This document shows, one piece after another, positions 10,257-19,082 of a DNA stretch of 64,000 bases. The DNA lies in contig CAVPJW010000005.1 of the NCBI GenBank assembly GCA_963705525.1, positions 112,911 through 176,910 of the forward strand, read 5' to 3'. Source of the DNA: CAVPJW01 sp963705525. Lineage in GTDB: Bacteria > Acidobacteriota > Vicinamibacteria > Vicinamibacterales > CAVPJW01. A model generated the notes under the pieces. That model worked only from the letters and a program-made list of their open reading frames with translations, ran no database searches and was not told where the DNA came from. Both the position numbers and the translations under genes were made by a program. Each line of letters opens with the position of its first letter. Position 1 is the first letter of the stretch.

Positions 10257-11978
10257 TCAGTCGGCCGGCTGCCGTGCCTGGATCTTGGCCCAGGCATCGC
10301 GAAGCGAGACCGTTCGATTGAAGACGAGCGAGTCGCCGGACGAGTCAGGATCGACGGAAAAATACCCGAGCCGCTCGAACTGAAATCGATCGCCCGCAAC
10401 CGCCGTGCGCAGGCTCGGCTCGACCCTGCATTCCTTCAGGATCTCCAGCGAATTCGGATTGAGCTCGCTCCTGAAATCTTCGGCGTCCCCCGGACTCTCG
10501 CTGAGGAACAGTCTCTCATAGAGGCGAACCTCCGCCGGCTGCGCGTGTGGCACCGACACCCAATGCAGCGTGGCCTTCACCTTGCGCCCGTCAGGTGAGT
10601 CGCCGCCGCGCGTCGCGGGGTCGTATCGGCATCGCAGTTCGACGATGTCGCCTGTTTGAGGATCCTTGACGACGCCGACACACGTGACAAAGTATGCGGA
10701 GCGAAGCCGCACCTCGCGCCCCGGCGCGAGGCGGAAGAATTTCTTCGGGGGATCCTCGCGGAAGTCCTCCTGCTCGATGTAGAGCTCGCGGGAAAACGGC
10801 ACCAGCCGCGTTCCGGCGGCCGGATCCTCCGGATTGTTGACGACCTCGAGGTCCTCGACCTGTCCTTCGGGGTAATTCTCGAGCACCACCTTCAACGGCC
10901 GGAGCACGGCCATCACGCGCGGTGACCATCGATTGAGATCCTCGCGGACGCTGTGCTCGAGCTGCGCGACGTCCACGACGTTCTCGCGTTTGGCCACACC
11001 GATCCGATCGCAGAAGTGCCGAATGGCGGCCGGCGTATATCCGCGCCGCCGCAGCCCGACGATGGTCGGCATCCTCGGATCGTCCCATCCCCGCACGTGG
11101 CCGCCTTCGACCAGCTCGAGGAGCTTGCGCTTGCTCATGACCGTATAGCTGAGATTCAACCGCGCAAACTCGATCTGCTGCGGATGACAACCCGTGGGCA
11201 CGTTGTCGAGCAGCCAGTCGTAGAGCGGGCGGTGGTCCTCAAATTCGAGCGTGCAGAGCGAATGCGTGATGCCCTCGAAGGCATCCGACAATGGATGCGC
11301 GTAGTCGTACATCGGATAGATGCACCAGGCGTCGCCGGTACGATGATGCGTGGCGCGTCGAATGCGATAGAGCGTCGGATCCCGCATGTTGATGTTGGGC
11401 GATGCCATGTCGATTCGCGCGCGGAGCACGTGCGCGCCATCGTCGAACTCCCCGGCGCGCATCCGCGCGAACAGATCGAGGTTTTCGGCGACCGAACGGC
11501 TCCGGTACGGGCTGTCCTGTCCCGGCTCGGTCAGCGTGCCTCGATGCTTCCGGATGTCTTCGGCGGTCAGGCTGTCAACATATGCCTTGCCGGTCCTGAT
11601 CAGGTGCAGCGCACATTCATACAGCCGCTCGAAGTAATCCGAGGCGTAGAACAACCGATCGTCCCAGTCGAAGCCGAGCCAACGCACGTCGTTCTTGATG
11701 GCGTCGACGTACTCCGTGTCTTCTTTGGTGGGATTGGTGTCGTCGAATCGGAGGTTGCACAGGCCGCCAAACTCGCCGGCGACTCCGAAATTCAGGCAGA
11801 TCGACTTGGCGTGGCCGATGTGCAGATACCCATTCGGCTCCGGGGGAAAACGCGTCGCGATGCGTCCGCCGTTCTTGCCGGTCCGCAGATCCTCGGTGAC
11901 GATCGATCGAATGAAATCGATTGGTGTCTCGCGCCGTGAGTCAACGTCGTGCCCGATATTCCCTGTCTCGTCCGCCAT
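10257..11978 (-). CDS. glnS: Glutaminyl-tRNA synthetase
   Basis: 573 residues, a full-length class I synthetase that charges tRNA-Gln. HIGH is at residues 53-56 ('PNGYLHIGHAKS') and the KMSKS equivalent is 'VMSKRK' at 280-285. The C-terminal anticodon-binding beta-barrels are complete, ending in 'NRTVSLRDAWAKIQ'. GlnRS is not universal in bacteria; organisms without it use the GatCAB transamidation route, so its presence is informative. The stop is 4 bases from that of pncB, so the two transcripts run into each other. Confidence 0.96.
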   Translation of the reverse strand: MADETGNIGHDVDSRRETPIDFIRSIVTEDLRTGKNGGRIATRFPPEPNGYLHIGHAKSICLNFGVAGEFGGLCNLRFDDTNPTKEDTEYVDAIKNDVRWLGFDWDDRLFYASDYFERLYECALHLIRTGKAYVDSLTAEDIRKHRGTLTEPGQDSPYRSRSVAENLDLFARMRAGEFDDGAHVLRARIDMASPNINMRDPTLYRIRRATHHRTGDAWCIYPMYDYAHPLSDAFEGITHSLCTLEFEDHRPLYDWLLDNVPTGCHPQQIEFARLNLSYTVMSKRKLLELVEGGHVRGWDDPRMPTIVGLRRRGYTPAAIRHFCDRIGVAKRENVVDVAQLEHSVREDLNRWSPRVMAVLRPLKVVLENYPEGQVEDLEVVNNPEDPAAGTRLVPFSRELYIEQEDFREDPPKKFFRLAPGREVRLRSAYFVTCVGVVKDPQTGDIVELRCRYDPATRGGDSPDGRKVKATLHWVSVPHAQPAEVRLYERLFLSESPGDAEDFRSELNPNSLEILKECRVEPSLRTAVAGDRFQFERLGYFSVDPDSSGDSLVFNRTVSLRDAWAKIQARQPAD

Positions 11979-11998
11979 GTCGCACCGTCTGACTGAAT

Positions 11999-12469
11999 CT
12001 AGCGTCCCTTTTCGTACGTTCCCATCAACTCGGCCTGCTCAACGAGCTGACTCGTAATCGCGTGAAGGAGCCTCGTCTTGTCGGGCTTGCGAAGGTCCGG
12101 CAGAAGACTCTTCAGCGCGTACAGCCTGAAAAAATACCGGTGCCGTCCGATCGGTGGACACGGTCCCCCGTAACCGGTCTTCTTCCAATCGTTGGTGCCT
12201 TCGAGTGTGCCGTACGGCAGGTCCTGCGGGCGCGCACCCTGCACCAGGCCCGTCGTCGATGGAGACAGGTTGTAGAGAACCCAGTGGACCCAGACGACGC
12301 GCGGCGCAGCCGGATCAGGAGCATCCGGATCCTCGACAATGAGCGCGAGGCTGTGCGCCGCCTTGGGTATCTCCGACCAGAGCAGCGCCGGAGACATGTC
12401 CTGCCCCTGGCACGTGAACCGCCGCGGAATCGGGCCCTCATGCGTGAAGTCCGGAGACCAGATCTTCAA
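11999..12469 (-). CDS. YbhB/YbcL family PEBP-like protein
   Basis: 156 residues, typical of the bacterial phosphatidylethanolamine-binding/Raf-kinase-inhibitor-like family. Characteristic segments are 'GQDMSPALLWSEIP', 'LIVEDPDAPD' and 'GYGGPCPPIGRHRYFF', which line the anion-binding pocket. There is no signal peptide, so it is cytoplasmic. The molecular function in bacteria is not settled. Its start overlaps the stop of the NUDIX gene by 4 bases, so the two are translationally coupled. Confidence 0.92.
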   Translation of the reverse strand: MKIWSPDFTHEGPIPRRFTCQGQDMSPALLWSEIPKAAHSLALIVEDPDAPDPAAPRVVWVHWVLYNLSPSTTGLVQGARPQDLPYGTLEGTNDWKKTGYGGPCPPIGRHRYFFRLYALKSLLPDLRKPDKTRLLHAITSQLVEQAELMGTYEKGR

Positions 12470-13125
12470 GGCGTCGCTCCCGTCGCGTCCGGTTCGACTC
12501 CGACCAGCGCGAGCAGTTCGGAAAGAATCATCGCGGTGGCACCCCAGACCTGATGGTCGAACAGGTCGAAGTAAGGGTATTCGATCGCCACGCCTTCTCG
12601 AAGCCCTTCGGCGCGCCGTAGAACCCGCGGGTCGGCGAGCGTGTGCAGAGGCACCTCCAGCACGCGTGCCACCTCGCCGTGCGCCGGCTGCAGCTTTGGC
12701 CGTTCGTCGGCCACACCGACAACCGGATGGAGCCGGAACCCGCTGACGGCTATGCCGATCGGTGTCAGCCGACCGACGACGCGCGCATGCGAGGGATCGA
12801 TGCCGATCTCCTCGGCGGCCTCACGGAGCGCCGCCTGTTCAATCGTTTCTCCAGGGTCCAGTGCTCCTCCAGGAAAACTGACCTGCCCGCCATGACGGGC
12901 GAGGCTGTCGGATCGAACGGTGAGGGGAATCACGACTTCACCAGACTGGAGAGGATACAAGAGCAGCAACGCCGACGCCGTGCGCGCCTGGTCGGGCCCC
13001 ACACCCGCGGGCCAGGACGCGCGCGGCACGGGTGCGAGACGTCGGTGGGCCTCGGGCCCCGGAAGACGTCCCGCCATGGCCTCGCGAAGGCGCGACTCAA
13101 TCGCCGCAATAGTCCACGACCGCAA
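12466..13125 (-). CDS. NUDIX hydrolase, CoA pyrophosphatase-like
   Basis: 219 residues. The Nudix box occupies residues 87-109 with the pattern Gly87-X5-Glu93-X7-Arg101-Glu102-X2-Glu105-Glu106. It is preceded by the segment 'VRSDSLARHGGQVSFPGG', typical of NudL-type CoA diphosphatases, so CoA or short-chain acyl-CoA is a reasonable substrate. The gene is the first of a two-gene operon with the PEBP-like protein and diverges from the CocE-type hydrolase. The 110-base gap between them must hold both promoters. Confidence 0.9.
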   Translation of the reverse strand: MRSWTIAAIESRLREAMAGRLPGPEAHRRLAPVPRASWPAGVGPDQARTASALLLLYPLQSGEVVIPLTVRSDSLARHGGQVSFPGGALDPGETIEQAALREAAEEIGIDPSHARVVGRLTPIGIAVSGFRLHPVVGVADERPKLQPAHGEVARVLEVPLHTLADPRVLRRAEGLREGVAIEYPYFDLFDHQVWGATAMILSELLALVGVEPDATGATP

Positions 13126-13235
13126 CCGGACTATTATCTCAGGCGCCGCCAGTGGACTCTAGCTGCACAGGAGTCGCCTGGCCCGGCCTGGGCCACATCA
13201 TGTCACCGTTCGCGTGACGTCTCGGGAGGGAGTCA

Positions 13236-14990
13236 ATGAACCGATTCGCCATCCAGGCGCTCGCCATCTGCGCAGGGCTCTTCGTCTTCACGAGTGGCGC
13301 TCGTCTCGCCGAACCGCCCGCCGTGACCATCGAGCGCGATGTCGAGGTCAAGATGCGTGACGGCGTCGTCTTGCGCGCGGACGTCTATCGTCCCAGGGCA
13401 CCGGGCCAGTATCCCGTGCTCCTCGAGCGCACGCCGTACGACAAGCGCGGCGAAGTTGACTTCGGGCCGCGAGCCGCCGAGCACGGCTTCGTCGTCATCG
13501 TACAGGACGTGCGCGGACGATTTCGGTCGGATGGCGAGTGGTACACGTTCAAGTACGAGTCTCAGGACGGGTACGACACGGTCGAGTGGGCCGCCGCTCT
13601 GCCCTATTCGAACGGCAAGGTCGCCATGTGGGGCGGTTCCTATGTCGGCGCCACCCAAATGCTCGCCGCGATCGCGCAGCCTCCCCATCTCGTCGGCATC
13701 TGCCCCAGAGTCACGCCGTCGAACTATCACGACGGCTGGACGTATCAGGGCGGTGCGTTCGAGCAGTGGTTCAGCCAGTCGTGGACGTCAGGACTCGCTC
13801 AGAACACGCTCGTTCGACGCGTGTCATCGTCGAACGCCATGAGCTGGGCGCCCAATCTGCCGCTCGCCGACTATCCCTATCTTGATCTGGGCTCACGCGA
13901 CACGCTCGCGCCGTACTATCGCGACTGGCTCGAGCATCCCGCCTATGACGATTACTGGAAGGCCTGGTCGATCGAAGACAACTTCGCCCGGATTCAAGTT
14001 CCCGGATTCCACGTCGCCGGCTGGTACGACATCTTCATGGGCGGTTCGCTGAGGAACTACGCGGGCATCCGCGCACACGGCGCGAGCGACGCGGCACGGC
14101 GCGGTCAGCGTCTCATCGTCGGTCCCTGGTGGCATGGCCCCTTCGACGGCAAGGCCGGCGAGCTCGATTTCGGATCGAGCGCCGCCTCTACCGAAGAAGC
14201 CGTCACGCTTCGCTGGTACGACTACCTGCTCAAGGGCGTCAAGAACGGCCTGGAGCGGGAGAAGCCGGTCAGGATCTTCGTGATGGGGGCCAACGTCTGG
14301 CGCGATGAGGATGACTGGCCGCTCGCCCGCGCGGTGAGCACGAAGTATTACCTGCACTCCGGTGGGCACGCCAACTCGCTCGAGGGCGACGGTATCCTGA
14401 GCACGACGGCTCCCGTGGAAGAGCCGCGCGACGAGTTCGTGTACGACCCGGCCGATCCTGTCCCGACGCGCGGCGGAGGCCTCTGCTGTGACAACTCGCA
14501 CCAGCCGTCCGGTGCTTTCGATCAACGGAAGGTGGAATCGCGCAAGGACGTGCTCGTCTACTCAACCCCGGCCTTCGACCGCGACGTCGAAATCACGGGT
14601 CCCATCAGCGTTGAAGCTTTTGTCTCGTCATCAGCGGTGGATACCGACGTGACAGCCAAGCTCGTCGACGTCTGGCCGAATGGCTTCGCACAGAATCTCA
14701 CCGACGGAATTCTGCGCCTGCGCTATCGCAATTCGCCCGAGCGCGCCGAGCTGATGACACCAAACGAGATCTACAAGGTGACGATAGACGTGTGGGCCAC
14801 CTCCAATCTCTTCAAGGCCGGCCATCGCCTTCGCATCGACCTGTCGAGCAGTAATTTCCCGCGGTTTGATCGCAACCTGAATACCGGCGAAAGCGGTGCG
14901 CACTCGAGCCGCATGGTGACGGCGACGAATGCGATCTATCACGATCGCGATCATCCGTCGGCCCTGATCGTTCCGGTGGTGGGGAAATAA
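13236..14990 (+). CDS. Exported CocE/NonD (X-Pro dipeptidyl-peptidase S15) family hydrolase
   Basis: 584 residues starting at an ATG with GGGAGGG a few bases upstream. A signal peptide (MNRFAIQALAICAGLFVF) is followed by the hydrolase domain. The nucleophile is Ser135 in 'MWGGSYVGATQM'; 'VQDVRGRFRSDGEW' just before it is the family oxyanion region. The C-terminal jelly-roll domain of X-Pro dipeptidyl peptidases is present from about residue 370 ('DVEITGPISVEAFVSS', 'GHRLRIDLSSSNFPRFDRN'). Family members hydrolyse esters or proline-containing peptides; the substrate cannot be told from sequence. Transcribed alone. Confidence 0.92.
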   Translation: MNRFAIQALAICAGLFVFTSGARLAEPPAVTIERDVEVKMRDGVVLRADVYRPRAPGQYPVLLERTPYDKRGEVDFGPRAAEHGFVVIVQDVRGRFRSDGEWYTFKYESQDGYDTVEWAAALPYSNGKVAMWGGSYVGATQMLAAIAQPPHLVGICPRVTPSNYHDGWTYQGGAFEQWFSQSWTSGLAQNTLVRRVSSSNAMSWAPNLPLADYPYLDLGSRDTLAPYYRDWLEHPAYDDYWKAWSIEDNFARIQVPGFHVAGWYDIFMGGSLRNYAGIRAHGASDAARRGQRLIVGPWWHGPFDGKAGELDFGSSAASTEEAVTLRWYDYLLKGVKNGLEREKPVRIFVMGANVWRDEDDWPLARAVSTKYYLHSGGHANSLEGDGILSTTAPVEEPRDEFVYDPADPVPTRGGGLCCDNSHQPSGAFDQRKVESRKDVLVYSTPAFDRDVEITGPISVEAFVSSSAVDTDVTAKLVDVWPNGFAQNLTDGILRLRYRNSPERAELMTPNEIYKVTIDVWATSNLFKAGHRLRIDLSSSNFPRFDRNLNTGESGAHSSRMVTATNAIYHDRDHPSALIVPVVGK

Positions 14991-15041
14991 AGACGCGTCG
15001 GCCTAGGGCGCAAGGCCCAGGGTGTGCGGGCAGGCGTGTCG

Positions 15042-15077
15042 CTACTGGCCTTCAGGCTACTGGCTTCAGGCTTCAGG
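15042..15077. repeat. Short-period intergenic repeat (CTTCAGG units)
   Basis: The 155-base gap between the CocE-type hydrolase and the chlorite-dismutase-like gene contains irregular tandem units of CTGGCTTCAGG/CTTCAGG. I see no gene here. It is one of several intergenic loci in the window with 7-11 base repeat units. Confidence 0.45.
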
Positions 15078-15145
15078 AAATGCTCAGCGTTCGCACGCCT
15101 TCACTTACGCCGCCCGGCCTCGCCGTGCGCCTTACGCCGTGAGCC

Positions 15146-15922
15146 CTAAGCCTTCGATGTGTCGGAACTCTGCCAGATCGCCCGGCCTACGAAGAACGGA
15201 CCCAGTCGATCGAGATAGAGCGCCGTCTGCTGCGTCTTGCGCATGGACTGGACCACCGCCGAGAGCGGAAAGAGGTCTTTCCCGATCAACCCGATCACGA
15301 AGTCGTTGTCCTCGCGATCGAGGCCGTGGCACGCCAGACGAATGTCGTGCGCGAAATCGCCGGCGCCGAACGCCATTCCAATGGCGCCATGCTCGGCCAG
15401 GATCGTGCGCTGCTCGTGCTCGGTGAGCTGGGCGAATCGGCCGCTGCGGCGGAGCGGATACCAGACGGCCCAGGGCCACGCGGGGTTGAGCACCGTCCGA
15501 CGCGGACGATGGAGGAGGACATCCTCCAGGTCGGGCTCGTAGCCGATTGAATAGGTCCGTCCGAACATGGTGTAGTCGGGCTTCTGCGTGAGCGAAGCGA
15601 ACGGCTCCGTTCCAAGGAGTGGCCTGAGGACGTCGATGAAGAAGTTGGGGTCGACGCTCAGTGCCAGAACCGCCACGCCGAGAGGGTCGTTCAGGTCGGC
15701 ATAGAGCACACCCGGGACGCCCGAGTCGGACAGCGATGTGGCGAGCAGCGAAGCGTCCCGACAGCCGCCGAAGGCCAGCAGCTGCATGAAGAGACGAACG
15801 TCTGAACGCTGTGGCTGACCAGCCTTGAGGCCGCCGCGCTCGCTCAGATCGGGCGGTTCGATGCGCGCCCGATTGGGTGAGGGCCGCGCCGCATCATCGA
15901 CATTCGAAGGAGTCTGACTCAT
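15146..15922 (-). CDS. Chlorite dismutase-like / HemQ-like heme protein family
   Basis: 258 residues from the ATG at 15922 (a GTG just before it is also possible). The middle and C-terminal parts match the chlorite-dismutase/HemQ (Cld) fold: 'WYPLRRSG', 'LAEHGAIG', 'CHGLDREDNDFV' and 'MRKTQQTALYLDRLGPFFVGR'. The His in 'LAEHG' is a plausible proximal heme ligand by position. Members act as coproheme decarboxylases (HemQ) or chlorite dismutases, and others are uncharacterised. The typical distal Arg of true Clds is not obvious to me. The gene lies 20 bases behind a bicupin gene, in a three-gene operon with a b561-like membrane protein. Confidence 0.75.
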   Translation of the reverse strand: MSQTPSNVDDAARPSPNRARIEPPDLSERGGLKAGQPQRSDVRLFMQLLAFGGCRDASLLATSLSDSGVPGVLYADLNDPLGVAVLALSVDPNFFIDVLRPLLGTEPFASLTQKPDYTMFGRTYSIGYEPDLEDVLLHRPRRTVLNPAWPWAVWYPLRRSGRFAQLTEHEQRTILAEHGAIGMAFGAGDFAHDIRLACHGLDREDNDFVIGLIGKDLFPLSAVVQSMRKTQQTALYLDRLGPFFVGRAIWQSSDTSKA

Positions 15923-15942
15923 CACACCTGTCCGAGAACTCG

Positions 15943-16605
15943 TTACTTGACAGCCACGCTCATCGCGTCGAACGGCGTCGAGCCAGGGTTGCCCACGGCG
16001 TGCGGAGCGTTCCTGCGAATGAACAGCACGCGGCCCGGCTCGGTGTCGGCCACCGATTGATTCGACCCGACGACCGTCTCGACCTTCCCGGGAGTCAATT
16101 GAATGACGAAGAGGTCGAACGGGTGCGTGTGCACTTCCTCGCGGCTCCCCGGCGCAAAGGAGACGAGCGCCGCACGCGTCTCGTCGTTCTCGAAACGCGG
16201 CGTCCGCGTGATTCCGGGAGTGGCTGGCTGAGACTGAGCCGGCATCGGCGTGAGCGCATGCGGCTTCATGGCTACGGTGATGAATTCGCAGCGTCGTTCT
16301 CCCACATTGGCGGCCGCGTGAGGCGCTTCCTTCGGAATGAACCAGGCATCGCCCGGTTTTCTGGGCGAGGAATCCTTGGCGCTGCCGATCTCCATCTGCA
16401 CCGCGCCGGAGGTCAACTGGATCTGGACCGCCGAGAACGGGTGCGTATGAACGGCCTCATGAGCGCCGGGCTCGAACCCGAGTCTCGCAACGAGCGCCAC
16501 GTCGTTGTCGATCAGCACCTCGCGGCTGACGCCGGGCGGCGGTTGCTGAGCACTGGAGCGCACCGAGGCAACGAGCATGAGCACGACGATGGCGGCGTTG
16601 CGCAT
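15943..16605 (-). CDS. Exported bicupin (tandem duplicated cupin) protein
   Basis: 220 residues from the ATG at 16605, which begins a signal peptide (MRNAAIVVLMLVASVRSSAQQ). Two cupin domains follow, at roughly residues 30-115 and 135-220. Each carries the same core, 'EAVHTHPFSAVQIQLT' in the first and 'EEVHTHPFDLFVIQLT' in the second, then 'GDAWFIPKEAPHAAANVG' and 'GRVLFIRRNAPHAVGNPG'. The likely metal ligands, two His and a later His, are kept in both halves, so this is an internal duplication with two potentially active sites. An upstream long open frame makes it look fused to a membrane protein, but that is a frameshift artefact. Confidence 0.8.
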   Translation of the reverse strand: MRNAAIVVLMLVASVRSSAQQPPPGVSREVLIDNDVALVARLGFEPGAHEAVHTHPFSAVQIQLTSGAVQMEIGSAKDSSPRKPGDAWFIPKEAPHAAANVGERRCEFITVAMKPHALTPMPAQSQPATPGITRTPRFENDETRAALVSFAPGSREEVHTHPFDLFVIQLTPGKVETVVGSNQSVADTEPGRVLFIRRNAPHAVGNPGSTPFDAMSVAVK

Positions 16606-16631
16606 AGAGGCTTGAGCAGTCGATTGCCGAT

Positions 16632-17097
16632 CTAGGGGAGACGGAAGAGCGGCCTGCCATTCGGCATGCCTGGCCACGGTGTCGCAAGCAGCATGGCGAT
16701 GACGGCCAGGCCGAGAAAGAGCGCCGTCTGACGATGACGCGAGACGGGATTCTGTACGGCGCCGGGCCCGGACTCGTCCAATGTGGACCAGGGCAACGGC
16801 CAGCACCATGGTCGCCACGTGCTCGACGGCCCAGAAACGGAGCGCCGACGTACGCATGGCCAGTCCGAAATCCGAAAAGGCAGCGCGCGTAATCGGGCTG
16901 AAGAACAGATACAGGAGCAGGCCCAGCAGGAATTGCAAATCGACGCTCATCGCGAAAAGCGACCCCGCGCGATCGTCATCGGGCCCCCAGGGCTTTCGTC
17001 CGAGCCAGCCGCTGATCGCGCGGATGACCGCCCACACGCCGACGAGCAACACGGCCCATCGTGCCAGTGAATGCAACGCGAGCATCAGACCGTACAT
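16632..17097 (-). pseudogene. Small cytochrome b561-like four-helix membrane protein, one frame break
   Basis: About 155 residues after joining two frames. Four hydrophobic helices are seen: 'LHSLARWAVLLVGVWAVI', 'DLQFLLGLLLYLFF', 'VEHVATMVLAVALVHIG' and, after the break, 'ALFLGLAVIAMLLAT'. Paired histidines in helices 1 and 3 suggest possible heme binding, as in b561-type proteins (inference). The frame shifts by +1 near 16752-16765. The continued frame ends naturally with '...PWPGMPNGRPLFRLP' and TAG at 16632-16634. It is the first gene of the operon with the bicupin and the Cld-like protein. Sequencing error is more likely than decay. Confidence 0.7.
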
Positions 17098-17143
17098 GAA
17101 TGCGCTCCCTGAATCCGCCGAGGCCCGCTGACGGCCGGACGCG

Positions 17144-17392
17144 TCACGTCCGCTGCAGCCGGCGGTAAATGAAGAGCAGGAGCAGAGCGCCCACCAGCGA
17201 CATGAAAAAGCCGGCGGCCTGCCCGCGCTGGTACATGCCGAGCATCTGACCGAGGTATCCCCCGGCCACGGATCCGGCGATGCCGATCAGGATTGTGATG
17301 ATGAACCCGCCCGGATCGCGGCCCGGCATCAACAGCTTGGCCACGGCGCCCACGACGAGGCCGAACACGATCCAACCAAGGATGCCAGACAT
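17144..17392 (-). CDS. GlsB/YeaQ/YmgE family stress-response membrane protein
   Basis: 82 residues from the ATG at 17392, with GGAGA 8 bases upstream. The longer frame to 17473 lacks a good start. Three hydrophobic segments and glycine-rich motifs ('LGWIVFGLVVGAVAKL', 'PGGFIITILIGIAGSVAGGYLG') are diagnostic of this small inner-membrane family, once called transglycosylase-associated. It is linked to general stress responses in other bacteria, but the mechanism is unknown. It lies 46 bases upstream of the b561-like gene on the same strand and could be in the same transcript. Confidence 0.9.
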   Translation of the reverse strand: MSGILGWIVFGLVVGAVAKLLMPGRDPGGFIITILIGIAGSVAGGYLGQMLGMYQRGQAAGFFMSLVGALLLLFIYRRLQRT

Positions 17393-17507
17393 GAATGAGT
17401 CTCCTTCCGCTCGGGCGGCCCACAGCTGCCCACAGAACGACCTCTTGTACACGAGACGCCGCTCGGTGGGCAACCAGGGACGCGCGCCGGCGAATGCCCG
17501 CCGGGGC

Positions 17508-17885
17508 CTATTGCGCCGGAATCTTCAGCTTCTGCCCCACCTTGATTATGTTCGGGTCCTTGAGCACGTCCTTGTTCTCGTTGAAGATCTTCATGTATGC
17601 GTTGGCATCGCCCAGATACCGCTTCGCGATCTTCGACAAGGTCTCGCCGGACTCCACGGTGTGGAATCCGAACAGGTCATGCTGAGACGCCTTGATGTCG
17701 GCCACGACCTCGTTCTCCCAGTTGGGATGCGCTTTGATCTTGTCCCAGAGCTGGTTGGCTTCGAGCTGATAGGACGTCGTGCCCCAGAGCTTCAGCTTGC
17801 CCCCTTCCTCGATCACGTTGCCGTTCTTGACCCCGAGCTTCAGGCTGAGCTCGAGCACGTCGCCGTACTTTTCCTTGAGTGTCAT
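17508..17885 (-). CDS. LysM domain protein
   Basis: 125 residues. The C-terminal LysM domain (about residues 74-124: 'FHTVESGETLSKIAKRYLGDANAYMKIFNENK...') binds peptidoglycan-type GlcNAc polymers or K+ in the Kbp/YgaU-like subgroup. The N-terminal 70 residues ('MTLKEKYGDVLELSLKLGV...') form a small helical domain seen in this subgroup. No signal peptide is present, which fits a cytoplasmic Kbp-like role better than wall binding. A GGAGA site precedes the ATG. Transcribed alone, with about 105 bases to each neighbour. Confidence 0.85.
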   Translation of the reverse strand: MTLKEKYGDVLELSLKLGVKNGNVIEEGGKLKLWGTTSYQLEANQLWDKIKAHPNWENEVVADIKASQHDLFGFHTVESGETLSKIAKRYLGDANAYMKIFNENKDVLKDPNIIKVGQKLKIPAQ

Positions 17886-17989
17886 GCTGTGTCTCCTTTC
17901 CTTCCCATGGTCTCCAATTATGTCCCGACGCGCGCGGCCCTTCAGCAGGATTCAAAAAGGCACGCATGGGCCGTCTTGCGGTTGTCGCG

Positions 17990-18940
17990 TCAGGCATTGA
18001 CGAGCTGGCTGTTCGCCGTCATCCACGCCGCCAGCATCCGTTCACTGCCCGAAAAGTCCGAATCGGTGTCGTTTGAGAGGACCGACCAGAGATAGGCGCC
18101 GGAAAACCCCGCATGGTGAGCAGCATCGAGCACGTCATGGATGGCCCGCGCCGAACCCCTTGTGGGAAATTCTCCGAGGACGATGGGACGATCGACCTGC
18201 CATGTCGCAGCAAGCTGCTCGAGCGACAAGGCCCCATCCGTCCGGTCGTACCAATGCACGTGGAAGACATCGAGATCGAGATCCTGAACGAGATCCAGCC
18301 ACCGGCCGCTCGCAAGCCCGACCGTGACCGGATGCCGGGTGTGCTGGTGTACCAGCCCCGAGGCTTCTGAAATGTACGCGCGCATGTCGCGGCGCGCGAT
18401 CGACACGAGCGGGTTCCAGGAACCGGACCCGAACGTGCACCACTCGGGCTCGTTGATGAGATCCCAGCCCTCGATCGTTTCATCGTTCCCGTAATGAATC
18501 AGGATCGGCGCGATGACCCGATCGAGCAACTGCTTCCGCGCGTCCGCATTGGTTAGAAGATGGCGTCTTCCCCCTACCTGCACTCCGTTGATCGTGTCCC
18601 GTGGATTGCACAGGAGAAAATCGAGGAGCACGAAGAGAATCGTGACGCCATGCTCTCTGGCAATGAGGAGAGCGGCGTCGACATCGCTGAAGAACCGGTC
18701 GTCGAGCCCGAGCGGCCCGCCATCCGAGCCGAACACGATGCCCGCCCTGCCGTCGCACAACATGAACCACCGAACCGAGCGGATGCCTTGGCGGCTCAGA
18801 CGGAGGAGCGCGTCGTTCAGGCGGGACCGATCAGTCGAGCTCGCCAATCCCCCGCCGGGTCTCCAGGCATTCGCGCCGAAGTCGCCGCCGTAGGACACCC
18901 ACGGAAGATTGGCGCCGAGCACGAACCGTCCGCTTCTCAC
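17990..18940 (-). CDS. GH5-like glycoside hydrolase (clan GH-A)
   Basis: 316 residues from a GTG start at 18940. The TIM-barrel glycosidase motifs are 'GWDLINEPEWC' with Glu164 as the likely acid/base, 'VFHVHWYD' at 226-232, and 'PIVLGEFPT' with Glu257 as the likely nucleophile. No signal peptide is visible, which is unusual for a cellulase or mannanase and suggests an intracellular oligosaccharide substrate. The start lies 6 bases after the stop of a 27-residue DUF937-like remnant, which may supply translational coupling. The exact specificity cannot be read from sequence. Confidence 0.8.
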   Translation of the reverse strand: MRSGRFVLGANLPWVSYGGDFGANAWRPGGGLASSTDRSRLNDALLRLSRQGIRSVRWFMLCDGRAGIVFGSDGGPLGLDDRFFSDVDAALLIAREHGVTILFVLLDFLLCNPRDTINGVQVGGRRHLLTNADARKQLLDRVIAPILIHYGNDETIEGWDLINEPEWCTFGSGSWNPLVSIARRDMRAYISEASGLVHQHTRHPVTVGLASGRWLDLVQDLDLDVFHVHWYDRTDGALSLEQLAATWQVDRPIVLGEFPTRGSARAIHDVLDAAHHAGFSGAYLWSVLSNDTDSDFSGSERMLAAWMTANSQLVNA

Positions 18941-18946
18941 GAGCGA

Positions 18947-19030
18947 TTACCGAAGAGCCCTCTGCCGGCTGATTTGCGAGAGGCTGTTGGGGTCGAGAGA
19001 AGAGGTGAGCAGATCAAAGATCGACGCCAT
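18947..19030 (-). pseudogene. Truncated DUF937-like protein (N-terminal 27 residues only)
   Basis: A 27-codon frame begins at an ATG with a good AAGGAG site 8 bases upstream and reads 'MASIFDLLTSSLDPNSLSQI' before ending at TAA (18947-18949). This matches from memory the N-terminus of DUF937 (YidB-type) proteins, which normally run to well over 100 residues and continue with a 'GAD' stretch. Here the similarity stops after 'SQISRQ'. The gene is either a deletion remnant whose start region now precedes the glycosidase, or a leader peptide. It is too short for most gene callers. Confidence 0.5.
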
Positions 19031-19082
19031 GGTGAGTCTCCTTGTTGAAGCTTCCGAGTCGTGGGGTGGCGCGGCAGCCGAA

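Noticed and set aside
15943..17097. A 384-residue open frame joining a membrane protein to a bicupin
   Set aside because: The membrane protein ends naturally at 16632 in the neighbouring frame, and the bicupin has its own start and signal peptide at 16605.
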